Shown here: positions 43,773 through 53,690 of the stretch, one piece after another
Layout of the letters: each line of letters starts with the position of its first letter
Position numbering within the stretch: position 1 is the stretch's first letter
Origin: Pseudolabrys sp.
Lineage (GTDB): Bacteria > Pseudomonadota > Alphaproteobacteria > Rhizobiales > Xanthobacteraceae
Assembly (NCBI GenBank): GCA_030684935.1
Contig: JAUXXH010000010.1
Location: forward strand, 1-64,000
Direction of reading: 5' to 3'
DNA: 64,000 nucleotides
Notes under the pieces: model-generated
Databases searched by the model: none
Seen by the model: the letters and a program-made list of their open reading frames with translations, nothing else
Told to the model about the DNA's origin: nothing
Program-made: the position numbers and the translations under genes

Positions 43773-44942
43773 TCAAAACAACGTCAGCTGTTCCGCGCCC
43801 GGCTTCGGCTTGCGGAAGTGCTCCGTGGTCAGCGTCGTCTTGCTGGCGTTGATGCCGAGCTTCTCGCAGGCCATCTCGAAGCGCCGGCCGATCATCCAGG
43901 CATAGGGCCCGGTGCCCTTCATGCGCTTGCCCCACTCGGCGTCGTAATCCTTGCCGCCGCGCATGTCGCGGATCAGCTTGATGACGTGGTTGGCACGGTC
44001 GGGATAATTTGCCTTCAGCCATTCGTGGAACAGGTCGCGCACCTCCAGCGGCAGCCGCAGCAGCACGTAGCCGGCCTCGCGCACGCCGGCGGTGTAGGCG
44101 GCTTCCAGAATGCGCTCGATCTCCATGTCGTTGAGCGCCGGGATCACCGGCGCCACCATCACCGTGGTCGGCACGCCCGCCTGGCTGAGGCGGCGCAGCG
44201 TCTCCAGCCGGCGCATCGGCGTCGCGGCGCGCGGCTCCATGCGGCGCGCCAGCTCGGGATCGAGCGTGGTCACCGACAGCGCCACCTTGGCGAGGTTGCG
44301 CTCGGCCATGCGGGCGAGAATGTCGAGGTCGCGCAGCACCAGCGCCGACTTGGTGACAATGCCGACCGGATGGCCGGCGCGGTCCAGCACCTCGAGGATG
44401 CGGCGCATCACCTTGTAGCGCCGCTCGATCGGCTGATACGGGTCGGTATTGGTGCCGATGGCGATCACCTTCGGCGTGTAGGCGTCGGCCGACAGTTCCT
44501 TTTCCAGAAGCTCGGCCGCTTCCGGCTTCACGAACAGCTTGGACTCGAAATCGAGCCCCGGCGACAGGCCGAGATAGGCATGCGTCGGCCGCGCGAAGCA
44601 GTAGACGCAGCCATGCTCGCAGCCGCGATAGGGATTGATCGAGCGGTCGAAGCCGATGTCCGGCGAGTCGTTGCGGGTGATGATCTTGCGGGTGGCGTCG
44701 TTGGTGACCGTGGTCTTGAACGGCGGCAGCTCGTCCAGCGTGCGCCAGCCATCGTCGAAGGCGATGCGCGCCAGCGGCTCGTAGCGGCCGGAGGCGTTGC
44801 TCTGCGCGCCGCGGCCGCGGCGCCGCTCGAACTCGACCGCCACCCCGAGGATGCCGGTGAGATCGTCGACAAAATCACCCGCCGGTGAGGAGGGCAGCTC
44901 CGGCACCGGCGGGTGTTTCAGGGCTGCGGTATTTCGAGCCAT
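43773..44942 (-). CDS. PA0069-family radical SAM protein
   Basis: 389 residues. NPYRGCEHGCVYCFARPTHAYLG carries the CxxxCxxC cluster motif that binds 4Fe-4S and SAM. The domain continues through AIGTNTDPYQPIERRYKVMRRIL and SVTTLDPELARRMEPRAATPMRRLETL, the last shared with spore-photoproduct-lyase-like and Rv2578c/PA0069 proteins. The chemistry is unknown. The C-terminus is EQLTLF, the last six residues, which fits the beta-clamp-binding consensus QLxLF and would tie the protein to replication or repair. This tail is my reading and is untested. ATG 44942; single gene with a long palindrome downstream. Confidence 0.9.
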   Translation of the reverse strand: MARNTAALKHPPVPELPSSPAGDFVDDLTGILGVAVEFERRRGRGAQSNASGRYEPLARIAFDDGWRTLDELPPFKTTVTNDATRKIITRNDSPDIGFDRSINPYRGCEHGCVYCFARPTHAYLGLSPGLDFESKLFVKPEAAELLEKELSADAYTPKVIAIGTNTDPYQPIERRYKVMRRILEVLDRAGHPVGIVTKSALVLRDLDILARMAERNLAKVALSVTTLDPELARRMEPRAATPMRRLETLRRLSQAGVPTTVMVAPVIPALNDMEIERILEAAYTAGVREAGYVLLRLPLEVRDLFHEWLKANYPDRANHVIKLIRDMRGGKDYDAEWGKRMKGTGPYAWMIGRRFEMACEKLGINASKTTLTTEHFRKPKPGAEQLTLF

Positions 44943-45087
44943 GGTGTGATCCTATCGCCGGATTAAGAACGAAACAAGAACAATTTGTTGAAAGCGACCA
45001 ATTTACGCAGTTTGGGCCGATCTCGTGGGGCCTCAACGCGCCCCTACATGATATGGTGGTCAATCTCCTGAGGACGTTCCGGGTTCC

Positions 45088-45666
45088 ATGCTGACGGTCA
45101 TCATCGCCACCGACGAATCGGAACGGACGCTGGTGCCGACACTGGCGGCGCTGGTGCCGGGCGCCACCGCCGGGCTGATCGCCGAGGCCGTGGTGGCCGA
45201 CGCCGGCTCGCGCGACGCCACCGCCGAGGTGGCCGACATCGCCGGCTGCCGCTTTGTCAGTTCCGATGCACCGTTGGGCGCGCGGCTGAAGCAGGCGGCG
45301 CTGGGCGCCCGCACGCCGTGGCTCATGTTCCTGCGGGTCGGCTGCGTGCCCGAGCCGGGCTGGGTCGAGGCCGTCGATCGTTTCGTGCAGGCGACCGACC
45401 GCATCGACGGCGCGGCGCGCGCCGCGGTGTTCCGGCCGCCCGCCGCGGCCGACCTGTTGCGCCCCGGACTGGCCGAAGTGCTGGCGCTGCTGCGTGTCGC
45501 CTTCGGCGGCGGTGCTCGTCCCGAGCAGGGCCTGGTGATCGCGCGGCGCTTCTATGACGCCACCGGCGGCCATACCGATGTCGCCGACACCGAAGCCGCC
45601 TTGCTGCGCACGATCGGCCGTCGCCGCATCGCCATGCTGAGCGTCGGCGCCACAAACGTGGCCTGA
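45088..45666 (+). CDS. Glycosyltransferase family 2-like protein
   Basis: 192 residues. The start MLTVIIATDESERTLVPTLAALVPG and the block AEAVVADAGSRDATAEVADIAGCRFV match the GT-A fold with the nucleotide-binding Asp in VADAGSRD. LKQAALGARTPWLMFLRVGCVPEPGW replaces the usual DxD-containing segment (F-L-R-V-G in place of LDADD), so a classical metal-binding DxD is missing and activity is uncertain. The protein is shorter than typical GT2 enzymes. The gene is divergent from the radical SAM gene across 145 bp. Confidence 0.82.
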   Translation: MLTVIIATDESERTLVPTLAALVPGATAGLIAEAVVADAGSRDATAEVADIAGCRFVSSDAPLGARLKQAALGARTPWLMFLRVGCVPEPGWVEAVDRFVQATDRIDGAARAAVFRPPAAADLLRPGLAEVLALLRVAFGGGARPEQGLVIARRFYDATGGHTDVADTEAALLRTIGRRRIAMLSVGATNVA

Positions 45667-45772
45667 CGCGCGGCTGGACTCTCCGGCGCGAAGCGGCGCA
45701 AGACTTGCAAGCCACCATCGTCTCGAACATCAGGCGGCGACAGCACCGCCTTGCGTACAAGGAAAGATTGCA

Positions 45773-46948
45773 ATGGCCGACTCCGTGATCGATGCAGACG
45801 AGATCGTCAAAGGTTCCTGCGACGAGTCATTCTCCGCGGTGCGCGAGGCCTTCGCCGACAATTTCCGGCGGCGCGGTGAAGTCGGCGCCGCGGTCTGCGT
45901 CTACAAGGACGGCAAGAAGGTGGTCGACCTGTGGGGCGGCCACAAGGATCTCGCCCGCACCGAGCCGTGGGCCGAAGACACCATCGTCATCATGAACTCG
46001 ATCGCCAAGAGCATGTCGGCGCTGTGCATGCACATGCTGATCGATCGCGGCAAAGTCGAGTTCGATGCGCCGGTCGCCGATTACTGGCCGGAGTTCGCGC
46101 AGGCTGGCAAGGAGAAGGTGCTGATCCGCCATATCCTGTCGCACACCTGCGGCGTCATCTACAGCGACTGCGCCAAGCCCGGCTCCTGGTATCGCTGGGA
46201 GGAACACATCAAGGCGCTCGAGATGCAGGAGCCCGCCTGGGAGCCCGGCACCTACGGCGCCTACAATTCAATCAACATCGGCTATCTGCTCGGCGAAGTG
46301 CTGCGCCGCGTCACCGGCGAAAGCGTCGGCAGCTTCCTGCGCAAGGAACTGACGTCGAAGCTCGGCACCGATTATCACCTGGGCTTGCGTCCCGACGAAA
46401 TCGCCCGCGTCAGCGACATGCACCAGAATCCCAAGAACACCTTTTTCCAGATCGCCGCCGACAAGACCACGCCACTCGGCCGCGCCTTCCAGTCGCAGCC
46501 GCCCGGCGGCTACTTCCAGAACACGCGCGAGATCCGCGAGATCGAGGTGCCGTCCTTCGGCGGTCACGGCAACGCGCGGGCGATGGCGCGCATCTACGCG
46601 ATGCTGGCCGGCGACGGCACGCTCGATGGCGTGACGATCCTCAGCCCGGCCGCCGTCGAGCGCACGCGCTGGCTGGTGTGGGAGCGCGATTGCATCATGA
46701 CGCAGCGCTTCCTGCGCATGGGCTTCGGCTTCATGCACAACGAGCCGGGCACGCTGCCGATGGGCAAGAACATGGCGTCCTACGGCCACTCCGGTACCGG
46801 CGGAGCGTTTGCCTGGTGCGACCGCGACCGGCGCATGTCGTTTGCCTATTGCACCAATTTCCAGCGCGAAGGGCCCGGCATCGGCGCACGCGGCGCGGTG
46901 CTGGCGCTGGCCGCCGGCGGCGGCACCCCGCCGGCCTGGCTGACGTGA
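45773..46948 (+). CDS. Serine hydrolase, beta-lactamase class C / EstB-like
   Basis: 391 residues, no signal peptide, so cytosolic. The active-site SxxK is S76-I-A-K79 in VIMNSIAKSMSAL; the second motif is Y-x-N in YGAYNSINIGYLLGE; the third is HSG in YGHSGTGGAF. GGAVCVYKDGKKVVDLWGGH-like opening residues are standard for this esterase group. Members cleave small esters or amides; beta-lactam hydrolysis is unlikely without export. ATG follows AAGGAAAG at good spacing. It ends 51 bp before the MarR-GNAT gene on the same strand. Confidence 0.9.
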   Translation: MADSVIDADEIVKGSCDESFSAVREAFADNFRRRGEVGAAVCVYKDGKKVVDLWGGHKDLARTEPWAEDTIVIMNSIAKSMSALCMHMLIDRGKVEFDAPVADYWPEFAQAGKEKVLIRHILSHTCGVIYSDCAKPGSWYRWEEHIKALEMQEPAWEPGTYGAYNSINIGYLLGEVLRRVTGESVGSFLRKELTSKLGTDYHLGLRPDEIARVSDMHQNPKNTFFQIAADKTTPLGRAFQSQPPGGYFQNTREIREIEVPSFGGHGNARAMARIYAMLAGDGTLDGVTILSPAAVERTRWLVWERDCIMTQRFLRMGFGFMHNEPGTLPMGKNMASYGHSGTGGAFAWCDRDRRMSFAYCTNFQREGPGIGARGAVLALAAGGGTPPAWLT

Positions 46949-46964
46949 GGCTCTTCCGACATAC

Positions 46965-46977
46965 TTGACTTTATCAA
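46965..46977. promoter_or_regulatory. Candidate MarR operator
   Basis: TTGACTTTATCAA is an inverted repeat (TTGA-5-TCAA) at 23-35 bp upstream of the MarR-GNAT start. It includes a TTGACT that could serve as a -35. The position suits autoregulation. Confidence 0.45.
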
Positions 46978-46999
46978 ATATCCGGCCGACGCTGGCGGC

Positions 47000-47941
47000 A
47001 TGGCCCAGGCCACGCCCGATCCGCAACGCATTGCCGCGGTGCGCCGTTTCAACCGCTTCTACACGCGGCAGATCGGCGTGCTGCGGAAGAACTATCTCGA
47101 CAGCCCCTACTCGCTGGGCGAAATGCGGGTGCTCTACGAAATCGCCAATGCCGGCGACGAGGCGCCGACCGCCAGCGATGTCGGCCGCGCGCTCGATCTC
47201 GACGCGGGCTACATCAGCCGCGTGCTGCGCAGTTTCGAGAAGAACGGCCTGATCGCGCGCAAGACCTCGGCCACCGACGCCCGGCAGAGCCACCTGACGC
47301 TGACGGCGCGCGGCCGGAAGGTCTTCGCGCCGCTGGAGCAGCGCTCGCAGGACCATGTCGCTTCGATGCTGGCCACGCTCGACGCCACACAACAGACACG
47401 GCTGGTGGCGGCGATGGAGACCATCGGCACCCTGCTCGGCGCCGAGGTGCCGGCGGCCAAGCCGACCGTCCGGCTTCGCGCGCCGAAGCACGGCGACTTC
47501 GGCTGGATGGTCAGCCGCCATGCCCAGCTCTATGCGCAGGAGTACGGCTGGGGCAATCCGTTCGAAGGCCTGTGCGCGCAGATCGTCGCCGACTTCGTCA
47601 ACAAGCACGACCCGGCCCGCGAGCGCTGCTGGATCGCCGAGGTCAACGGCGAGAATGCCGGCTGCGTGCTGCTGGTTGAGGATACGCCCGGCGTCGCCCG
47701 GCTGCGGCTGCTGGTGGTCGAGCCGGGCGCGCGCGGCCTCGGGCTCGGCAAGAGGCTCACGGATGAATGCGTGCGGTTCGCGCGCGAGGCCGGATACACG
47801 AGGATTACGCTTTGGACGCACAGCGTCCTCACCGCCGCGCGTCACATCTACAAGCAAGCCGGCTTCACGCTGACGCGCAGCGAGCCGCACCAGAGCTGGG
47901 GCCAGCCGGTCATCAGCGAGCACTGGGATTTGCAGCTATGA
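47000..47941 (+). CDS. MarR regulator fused to a GNAT acetyltransferase
   Basis: 313 residues. Residues 1-145 are a MarR-type winged helix: RRFNRFYTRQIGVLRKNYLDSPYSLGEMRVLYEI, in part, then the recognition part TASDVGRALDLDAGYISRVLRSFEKNGLI and wing TDARQSHLTLTARGR. Residues about 155-313 are a GNAT domain: VRLRAPKHGDFGWMVSRH, the acetyl-CoA loop VEPGARGLGLGKRL, and ITLWTHSVLTAARHIYKQAGF. Such fusions probably couple transcription to acetylation of a small molecule; neither ligand is known. The start is 51 bp after the serine hydrolase stop, with a candidate operator between. Convergent with moaB across a palindromic repeat. Confidence 0.92.
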   Translation: MAQATPDPQRIAAVRRFNRFYTRQIGVLRKNYLDSPYSLGEMRVLYEIANAGDEAPTASDVGRALDLDAGYISRVLRSFEKNGLIARKTSATDARQSHLTLTARGRKVFAPLEQRSQDHVASMLATLDATQQTRLVAAMETIGTLLGAEVPAAKPTVRLRAPKHGDFGWMVSRHAQLYAQEYGWGNPFEGLCAQIVADFVNKHDPARERCWIAEVNGENAGCVLLVEDTPGVARLRLLVVEPGARGLGLGKRLTDECVRFAREAGYTRITLWTHSVLTAARHIYKQAGFTLTRSEPHQSWGQPVISEHWDLQL

Positions 47942-47960
47942 ACGCGCAATCGGCAAGCGC

Positions 47961-48050
47961 CGTCATGCCCGGCCTTGTGCCAGGCATCAACGTCTTGGCT
48001 AAAGAAATGCGACACAGACGTGGATGGCCGGGACAAGCCAGGCCATGACA
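47961..48050. repeat. Interrupted palindrome (CGTCATGCCCGGCC type), copy 2
   Basis: It starts CGTCATGCCCGGCCTTGTGC and ends GGACAAGCCAGGCCATGACA, the inverse, with ACGTCTT...ACGTGG inside. The arms match 43675-43756 closely. It lies between convergent gene ends and may stop transcription from both sides. Confidence 0.82.
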
Positions 48051-48055
48051 CGTCG

Positions 48056-48619
48056 CTACGCCGTCGCGCCTTTGGCCTTCGGCCTTCGCATGTGCTCGTC
48101 GAGCCGCGGCAATATCTCGACGAAATTGCACGGCCGGTAGCGGTAGTCGAGCTGGTGCACCAGGATATCGTCCCAGGCATCCTTGCAGGCGCCGGGCGAA
48201 CCCGGCAGGCAGAAGATATAGGTCGCGTTGGCGACGCCGGCGGTGGCGCGCGTCTGGATCGCCGAGGTGCCGATCTTGGCGTGGCTGACCATCAGGAACA
48301 GCGTGGCGAAGCCGTCCATCTTCTTTTCGAACAGCGGCTCGACCGCTTCCGGCGTCACGTCGCGACCGGTGAAGCCGGTGCCGCCGGTCGAGATCACCAC
48401 GTCGATGGACTTGTCGTCGATCCAGGCCTTCACCTGCGCGCGGATGGCGTCGACCTCGTCCCTGACGATGGCGCGGCCGGCCTCGTGATGCCCGGCGGCG
48501 CGGATGCGCTCGACCAGCGTGTTGCCGGATTTGTCGTCGGCCAGCTCACGCGTGTCGGACACCGTGAGCACCGCGATGCGGAGCGGAATGAACTGTCTCG
48601 TGTCGTCGACGCCGGGCAT
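48056..48619 (-). CDS. moaB: Molybdenum cofactor biosynthesis protein B
   Basis: 187 residues from ATG 48619 (GGAG 8 nt upstream). It is a MogA/MoaB-fold protein, which adenylylates molybdopterin or assists the last steps of Mo-cofactor assembly in the cytoplasm. IRIAVLTVSDTRELADDKSGNTL-like opening residues, VVISTGGTGFTGRDVTPEAVEPL (the GGTG MPT-binding loop) and IFCLPGSPGACKDAWDDIL are the family blocks. Full length, no anomaly. Next to it upstream lies the Bug receptor gene on the same strand, about 80 bp away. Confidence 0.94.
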   Translation of the reverse strand: MPGVDDTRQFIPLRIAVLTVSDTRELADDKSGNTLVERIRAAGHHEAGRAIVRDEVDAIRAQVKAWIDDKSIDVVISTGGTGFTGRDVTPEAVEPLFEKKMDGFATLFLMVSHAKIGTSAIQTRATAGVANATYIFCLPGSPGACKDAWDDILVHQLDYRYRPCNFVEILPRLDEHMRRPKAKGATA

Positions 48620-48702
48620 GGGCAAACTCCGCGATGGCCGGGACGCTCCCGGCCATCTGCCCTTACCTTACATCACATTGAGGCAAGCGGTCGACGATCT
48701 GC

Positions 48703-49695
48703 CTAACGCTGCGGCAGGTTCAGTTCGACGACCAGCTTCTTCCACTGCGCCACTTCGGCCGAGATTACTTCATCGAACTTCTCGGGGTGCTCGACCGGCG
48801 AAAGGCCGAGCTTTTCGACGAACGCCACGAAGTCGGGCGTCTTGGCGATCTCCACCAGTTCTTTGCGCAGCTTCTGCACGATCGGCGCCGGGGTCTTGGC
48901 CGGCGCGGCAATGCCGTACCAGCTCCAGAAATAGAAGCCCGGGAATTTCTCGCCAACCGCCTGTACGTTCGGCAGTTTGCGCACGCGCTTCGGGCCGTTG
49001 GTGAACAGCACCTTCACGTTGCCGGCCTCGACATGCTGGGCGATGTCCGAAAACGGCACCAGGCCGATGTCGATCTGGCCGGCGACCAGGTCGTTGGTGA
49101 TCAACGACGAGCCCTTGTACGGCACCACCGTGAAGTCGACCTTGATGGTGCGCTTGAGATATTCCATCTGCGGCGGCGACTGGCTGCCGCAGCTGACCTT
49201 GTTGGATTTTGCATAGGTCAGGAACTCGTCGAGATTGTTGACCGCCAGATCCTTGCGGGCGGCGATCACCAGATCGACCGAGGCCATGTGCGCCAGCGGC
49301 TGGAATTCCTCGATGGCGAAACCCGGCTGCTTGAAGATGGCGATGTTCTGCGCCAGCGGCGCCAGCATCACCACCAGCGTATAGCCGTCGGCCGGCGCCT
49401 TGGCGACGTATTGCGCGCCGATATTGCCGGAGGCGCCGCCCTTGTTCTCGACAATGACGCTCTGCTTGAACCGCTCGGTCAGCCGCTGCGCCGCGGCACG
49501 GCCGATGGTGTCGGTCGGGCCGCCCGGCGCGGTCGGCGCCACGATGGTGACAGTGCGGGTCGGGTAGTCGGTTTGCGCGGCGGCCGGCAGCGTGAACTGC
49601 GGCAGCAGCAGGCCGGCGCCGGCGGCGCCCGCGCCGAGGCCGAATTCGCGGCGGGTCAGGCGCAACTGTGATGTGCGGTCGTTAAGGTCCTTCAT
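48703..49695 (-). CDS. Bug-family tripartite tricarboxylate transporter receptor
   Basis: 330 residues from ATG 49695, chosen because GGGAG lies 5 nt upstream; ATG 49707 is the alternative. The N-terminus has a twin-arginine signal (LRLTRREFGLGAGAAGAGLLLP) and cleavage near AAA-QTDYP. Bug landmarks follow: VTIVAPTAPGGPTDTIGRAAAQRL, VENKGGASGNIGAQYVAKAPADGYTL and NNLDEFLTYAK. Bug proteins bind carboxylates or amides for a TctAB permease, or act as sensors; no TctA or TctB is in the window, so it is an orphan receptor. It follows the FAH-family gene on the same strand by 124 bp, suggesting uptake of the FAH substrate or its precursor. Confidence 0.93.
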   Translation of the reverse strand: MKDLNDRTSQLRLTRREFGLGAGAAGAGLLLPQFTLPAAAQTDYPTRTVTIVAPTAPGGPTDTIGRAAAQRLTERFKQSVIVENKGGASGNIGAQYVAKAPADGYTLVVMLAPLAQNIAIFKQPGFAIEEFQPLAHMASVDLVIAARKDLAVNNLDEFLTYAKSNKVSCGSQSPPQMEYLKRTIKVDFTVVPYKGSSLITNDLVAGQIDIGLVPFSDIAQHVEAGNVKVLFTNGPKRVRKLPNVQAVGEKFPGFYFWSWYGIAAPAKTPAPIVQKLRKELVEIAKTPDFVAFVEKLGLSPVEHPEKFDEVISAEVAQWKKLVVELNLPQR

Positions 49696-49819
49696 TTCAC
49701 TCCCCATTTTCAAGTTCTTGTTGTGCAAAGCCCGCCGGTTTCCGGCCGGGCCGTCGTCTCGGATCATCTTGGTCGCGGAACAGGTCTCCAGTTGCGGTGG
49801 TTGGTGATAGGCGTTCCGG

Positions 49820-50605
49820 CTACTTTTCCAGAACGACGGGATTGCTCAGCGTGCCGATGCCGGTCAGTTCGATTTCGACGGTGTCGCCGGGGCTGATGTT
49901 TTCCGGCACGCCGTCGGTGCCCATCCACATCACGTCGCCGGGATAGATGGTGCAGTACTTCGACACTTCGCTGATGTAGGTCGGTGCGTCGAAGATCATG
50001 TTGTTGGTCTTGAAGCTGTCCTTGACCTCGCCGTTGACGCGGATCGTGGTCATCATGGTGTCGAGGTCGACGTCGGTTTCGATCCACGGCCCCATCGGCT
50101 TGAACGTGTCGGCGTTCTTGGAGCGCCACATGGTGCGGTCGAGCGCCTGCCAGTCGCGCTCGGACACGTCGTTGCCGATGGTCCAGCCGAACACGTAGTC
50201 CAGCGCGTCTTCCTTGGAGACGTTGCGCGCCTTCTTGCCGAACACCGCCACCAGCTCGCCCTCGTACTGGAATTTCGGGCCGGCATCGCGCGGCTTCACG
50301 ATGGCTTCGCCATGCGCGATCAGCGCATTGTTGGTGCGGTAGCCGATATCCGGCTTCTTCGGATATTCCGGCTCCTTGTTGCGCTTGATCGCCATGCGGC
50401 GGACGTGATCGGCGTAATTGATGCCGACGCAGTAGAAGGTCGGCGGCACCACCGGGATTTCCAGCTTCACCGCCGACAACGGAAACGTCCGGGACGTCTT
50501 TTTGTACGCGCCGCCGAACGGCGACCCGTCAACGGCAACGACGGTGTCGCCTTCGATGATGCCGAACGAAATCTTGTCGTCAGCGCTGAACCGGCACCAC
50601 TTCAT
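49820..50605 (-). CDS. Fumarylacetoacetate hydrolase family protein
   Basis: 261 residues from ATG 50605. The FAH fold covers residues about 50-258: PPTFYCVGINYADHVRRMA is the entry block, KFQYEGELVAVFGKKARNVSKEDALDYVFGWTIGNDVSERDW (in part) contains the metal ligands (E-x-E and D), and ISEVSKYCTIYPGDVMWMGTDGVP gives the C-terminal core. Family members cleave C-C bonds or hydrate 2-oxo acids in aromatic degradation (HpcE/HpaG, fumarylpyruvate hydrolase, 2-hydroxyhepta-2,4-diene-1,7-dioate isomerase). The specific reaction is not evident. It lies between a substrate-binding protein gene and a Bug receptor gene on the same strand. Confidence 0.9.
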   Translation of the reverse strand: MKWCRFSADDKISFGIIEGDTVVAVDGSPFGGAYKKTSRTFPLSAVKLEIPVVPPTFYCVGINYADHVRRMAIKRNKEPEYPKKPDIGYRTNNALIAHGEAIVKPRDAGPKFQYEGELVAVFGKKARNVSKEDALDYVFGWTIGNDVSERDWQALDRTMWRSKNADTFKPMGPWIETDVDLDTMMTTIRVNGEVKDSFKTNNMIFDAPTYISEVSKYCTIYPGDVMWMGTDGVPENISPGDTVEIELTGIGTLSNPVVLEK

Positions 50606-50681
50606 GATCGCCTGCTTTTCGATTTTGCGTTGTCTGCGGCGGTCACATTTGCACAGACCGCCGCGCAAGCCAACGCGGGCG

Positions 50682-51380
50682 TCAAACCGGCGCGAGCAAT
50701 CCGGCCTTTTCAATCACCGGCTTTGCCGCCGGTGATGCCAGCAGATCGATCAGCGCCTTGGCCGCCTCCGGCGCCTTCGAGCCGGCGTGTACCGCGGCCG
50801 ACAGCGGCATGATGTTCTGCAAGGCGTCGGGGAACGGGCCGAGCACATGGACGCCGTCGACCAGCTTGAGTTCCGCCAGTTGCTGGATCGCCATGGCGCA
50901 CTCGCCGCTGGCAACGGCCGGAGCGACCAGGCCCGACCGCGTCGTGGTCTTGCGCGCCACTTCGTCGGCGATGCCGAGGCTGGCAACGACTTTCAGGAAA
51001 TGCGCAGCGCTCGGGCTGCCGGTCGCGGGATCGGCGTGAATCACCGATTTGGCCTGCAAGAGCGCGTTCTTGAAGCCCTCGACGGTGCTGATGTCAGGCT
51101 TCGGCTCGTTGAGGCCGACCGCCAGCCCCATGATCATGCGGGCGACGCCGCGCCTGGTGCTGCCGTCGACCTTGCCCTCCTGCGCCAGCCCCTCGATCAT
51201 GTCCGGCGTCGCGATCACAACGTCGGCGGCCTCGCCGGCCCGCACCTTCTCCACCGTCGCCGAAGGCGGCGCGAATTCCATCGAGATGGTGACATCTTTC
51301 GCCTTACGAAAATCGGGCGCGAGCGCTTCGATCGCGCCTTGCATCGCAACCGTCGTGATAATCCGGATCGTCTGAGTCAT
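50682..51380 (-). CDS. Periplasmic-binding-protein-like domain (ModA type) without signal peptide
   Basis: 232 residues. MTQTIRIITTVAMQGAIEALAPDFRKA and VTISMEFAPPSATVEKVRAGEAADVVIATPDMIEGL (in part) match extracellular solute-binding domains of the molybdate/ModA superfamily. The protein starts directly at the first beta strand with no hydrophobic leader, so it is probably cytosolic. SGECAMAIQQLAELKLVDGVHVLGPFPDALQ closes the ligand cleft. It may be a scavenging or sensor protein; no permease is adjacent. It appears to be the first gene of a run with the FAH-family and Bug receptor genes (gaps 76 and 124 bp). Confidence 0.88.
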   Translation of the reverse strand: MTQTIRIITTVAMQGAIEALAPDFRKAKDVTISMEFAPPSATVEKVRAGEAADVVIATPDMIEGLAQEGKVDGSTRRGVARMIMGLAVGLNEPKPDISTVEGFKNALLQAKSVIHADPATGSPSAAHFLKVVASLGIADEVARKTTTRSGLVAPAVASGECAMAIQQLAELKLVDGVHVLGPFPDALQNIMPLSAAVHAGSKAPEAAKALIDLLASPAAKPVIEKAGLLAPV

Positions 51381-51398
51381 GTCGAGGGTGCCGCTTCG

Positions 51399-52307
51399 TT
51401 AGAGTTGTGACGCTGCGAACGTATTGCAGGATGACACCTTGCCCTCTTTCAGACCAATAGTGAACCAGCGCTGACGCTGCGCCGACGAGCCGTGGGTGAA
51501 CGAGTCGGGCACCACCGTGCCGCGCGCCATCTTCTGCAAACGGTCGTCGCCGATCGCCGCCGCGGTTTGCAGCGCCGCCTCGACATCGCCCGGCTCGATC
51601 GACTTCCAGCGCTGATTGGAATGGAAAGCCCAGACGCCGGCGAAACAGTCGGCCTGCAACTCGACGCGCACTTGAATCCGGTTCGCCGCTGTCTTGTTGC
51701 CGGACGCCTGCTGCGCCTCGCGCGCTTTCGTCAGCACGCCGAGCTGGTTCTGCACATGATGTCCGACTTCATGCGCCAGCACATAAGCCTGCGCGAATTC
51801 GCAGGCCTTGCCGGTGCAGCCTTTGAACCGCACGCTGATCTCGCGGAAGAACGACGTGTCGAGATAGATGCGCCGGTCCGACGGACAATAGAACGGACCG
51901 GTCGCCGCGGTGGCGAAGCCGCAGCCGCCCTGCACCTGACCGTCGAACAGACGCAGCCGCGGCGGCCGGTACTGCTGGTTGGAATTCTTGAACACCGCGG
52001 TCCAGGTGTCCTCGGTATTGCCGAGCACGGCGGCGACGAAATCGCCCATCTGGTCCTTCGGGGCGCCGGTGCGCGGCGCCTGCTGCGCCGGCTGTTCGTA
52101 TTGCGTGCGGTTGCCCGACACCATCTCGGCGCCGCCGATCAGGATGCTCGGATCGATGCCGAGCGCCCAGCCGATCAGGCCCAGCACCACAACCGTGCCG
52201 ATGCCGAGACCGCCGCCGCCGGTCGGCAATCCGAATCCGCCGCCGCCACCACCGCCACCGCGCGCGTCTTCGACATTGTCGCTCCGGCGAAAATCATCCC
52301 AGCGCAT
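51399..52307 (-). CDS. Neutral zinc metallopeptidase, YpfJ family
   Basis: 302 residues from ATG 52307 (GGAG 9 nt upstream). A Gly-rich N-terminus precedes a membrane helix (GIGTVVVLGLIGWALGI, about residues 35-51), then the catalytic domain in the periplasm. HEVGHHVQNQLGV contains the HExxH zinc motif; RVELQADCFAGVWAFHSNQ supplies the third ligand region (E/D). RPPRLRLFDGQVQGGCGFATAATGPFYCPSDRRIYLDTSFF (in part) is family specific. It is convergent with nothing; the ccrM gene is divergent across about 240 bp. Confidence 0.93.
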   Translation of the reverse strand: MRWDDFRRSDNVEDARGGGGGGGGFGLPTGGGGLGIGTVVVLGLIGWALGIDPSILIGGAEMVSGNRTQYEQPAQQAPRTGAPKDQMGDFVAAVLGNTEDTWTAVFKNSNQQYRPPRLRLFDGQVQGGCGFATAATGPFYCPSDRRIYLDTSFFREISVRFKGCTGKACEFAQAYVLAHEVGHHVQNQLGVLTKAREAQQASGNKTAANRIQVRVELQADCFAGVWAFHSNQRWKSIEPGDVEAALQTAAAIGDDRLQKMARGTVVPDSFTHGSSAQRQRWFTIGLKEGKVSSCNTFAASQL

Positions 52308-52530
52308 CGGCCCGTCTCCAGCGTGTCAAACCCATCGTTACCACAGTGCGCAGCGCTTGCGGGACCGCATGCACGGTTCCGCTTCAGGTGTGCGCGAACG
52401 ATCTAAGCCTCGGCAACATAGGCAGAATTTGCCCAGTATTGGGACACTTTCATAAACCGTTTTTTCACCTTGCGCTCCCATAGTGAGGCCAAGTCGGTTG
52501 TAGGTCCCGCGTCTGCCGACCGCGTCGCCT

Positions 52531-53688
<1,158 letters not shown>

Positions 53689-53690
53689 GT

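Noticed and set aside
45773..46948. A beta-lactamase resistance gene
   Set aside because: The SxxK, YxN and HSG motifs also fit cytosolic esterases and there is no signal peptide.
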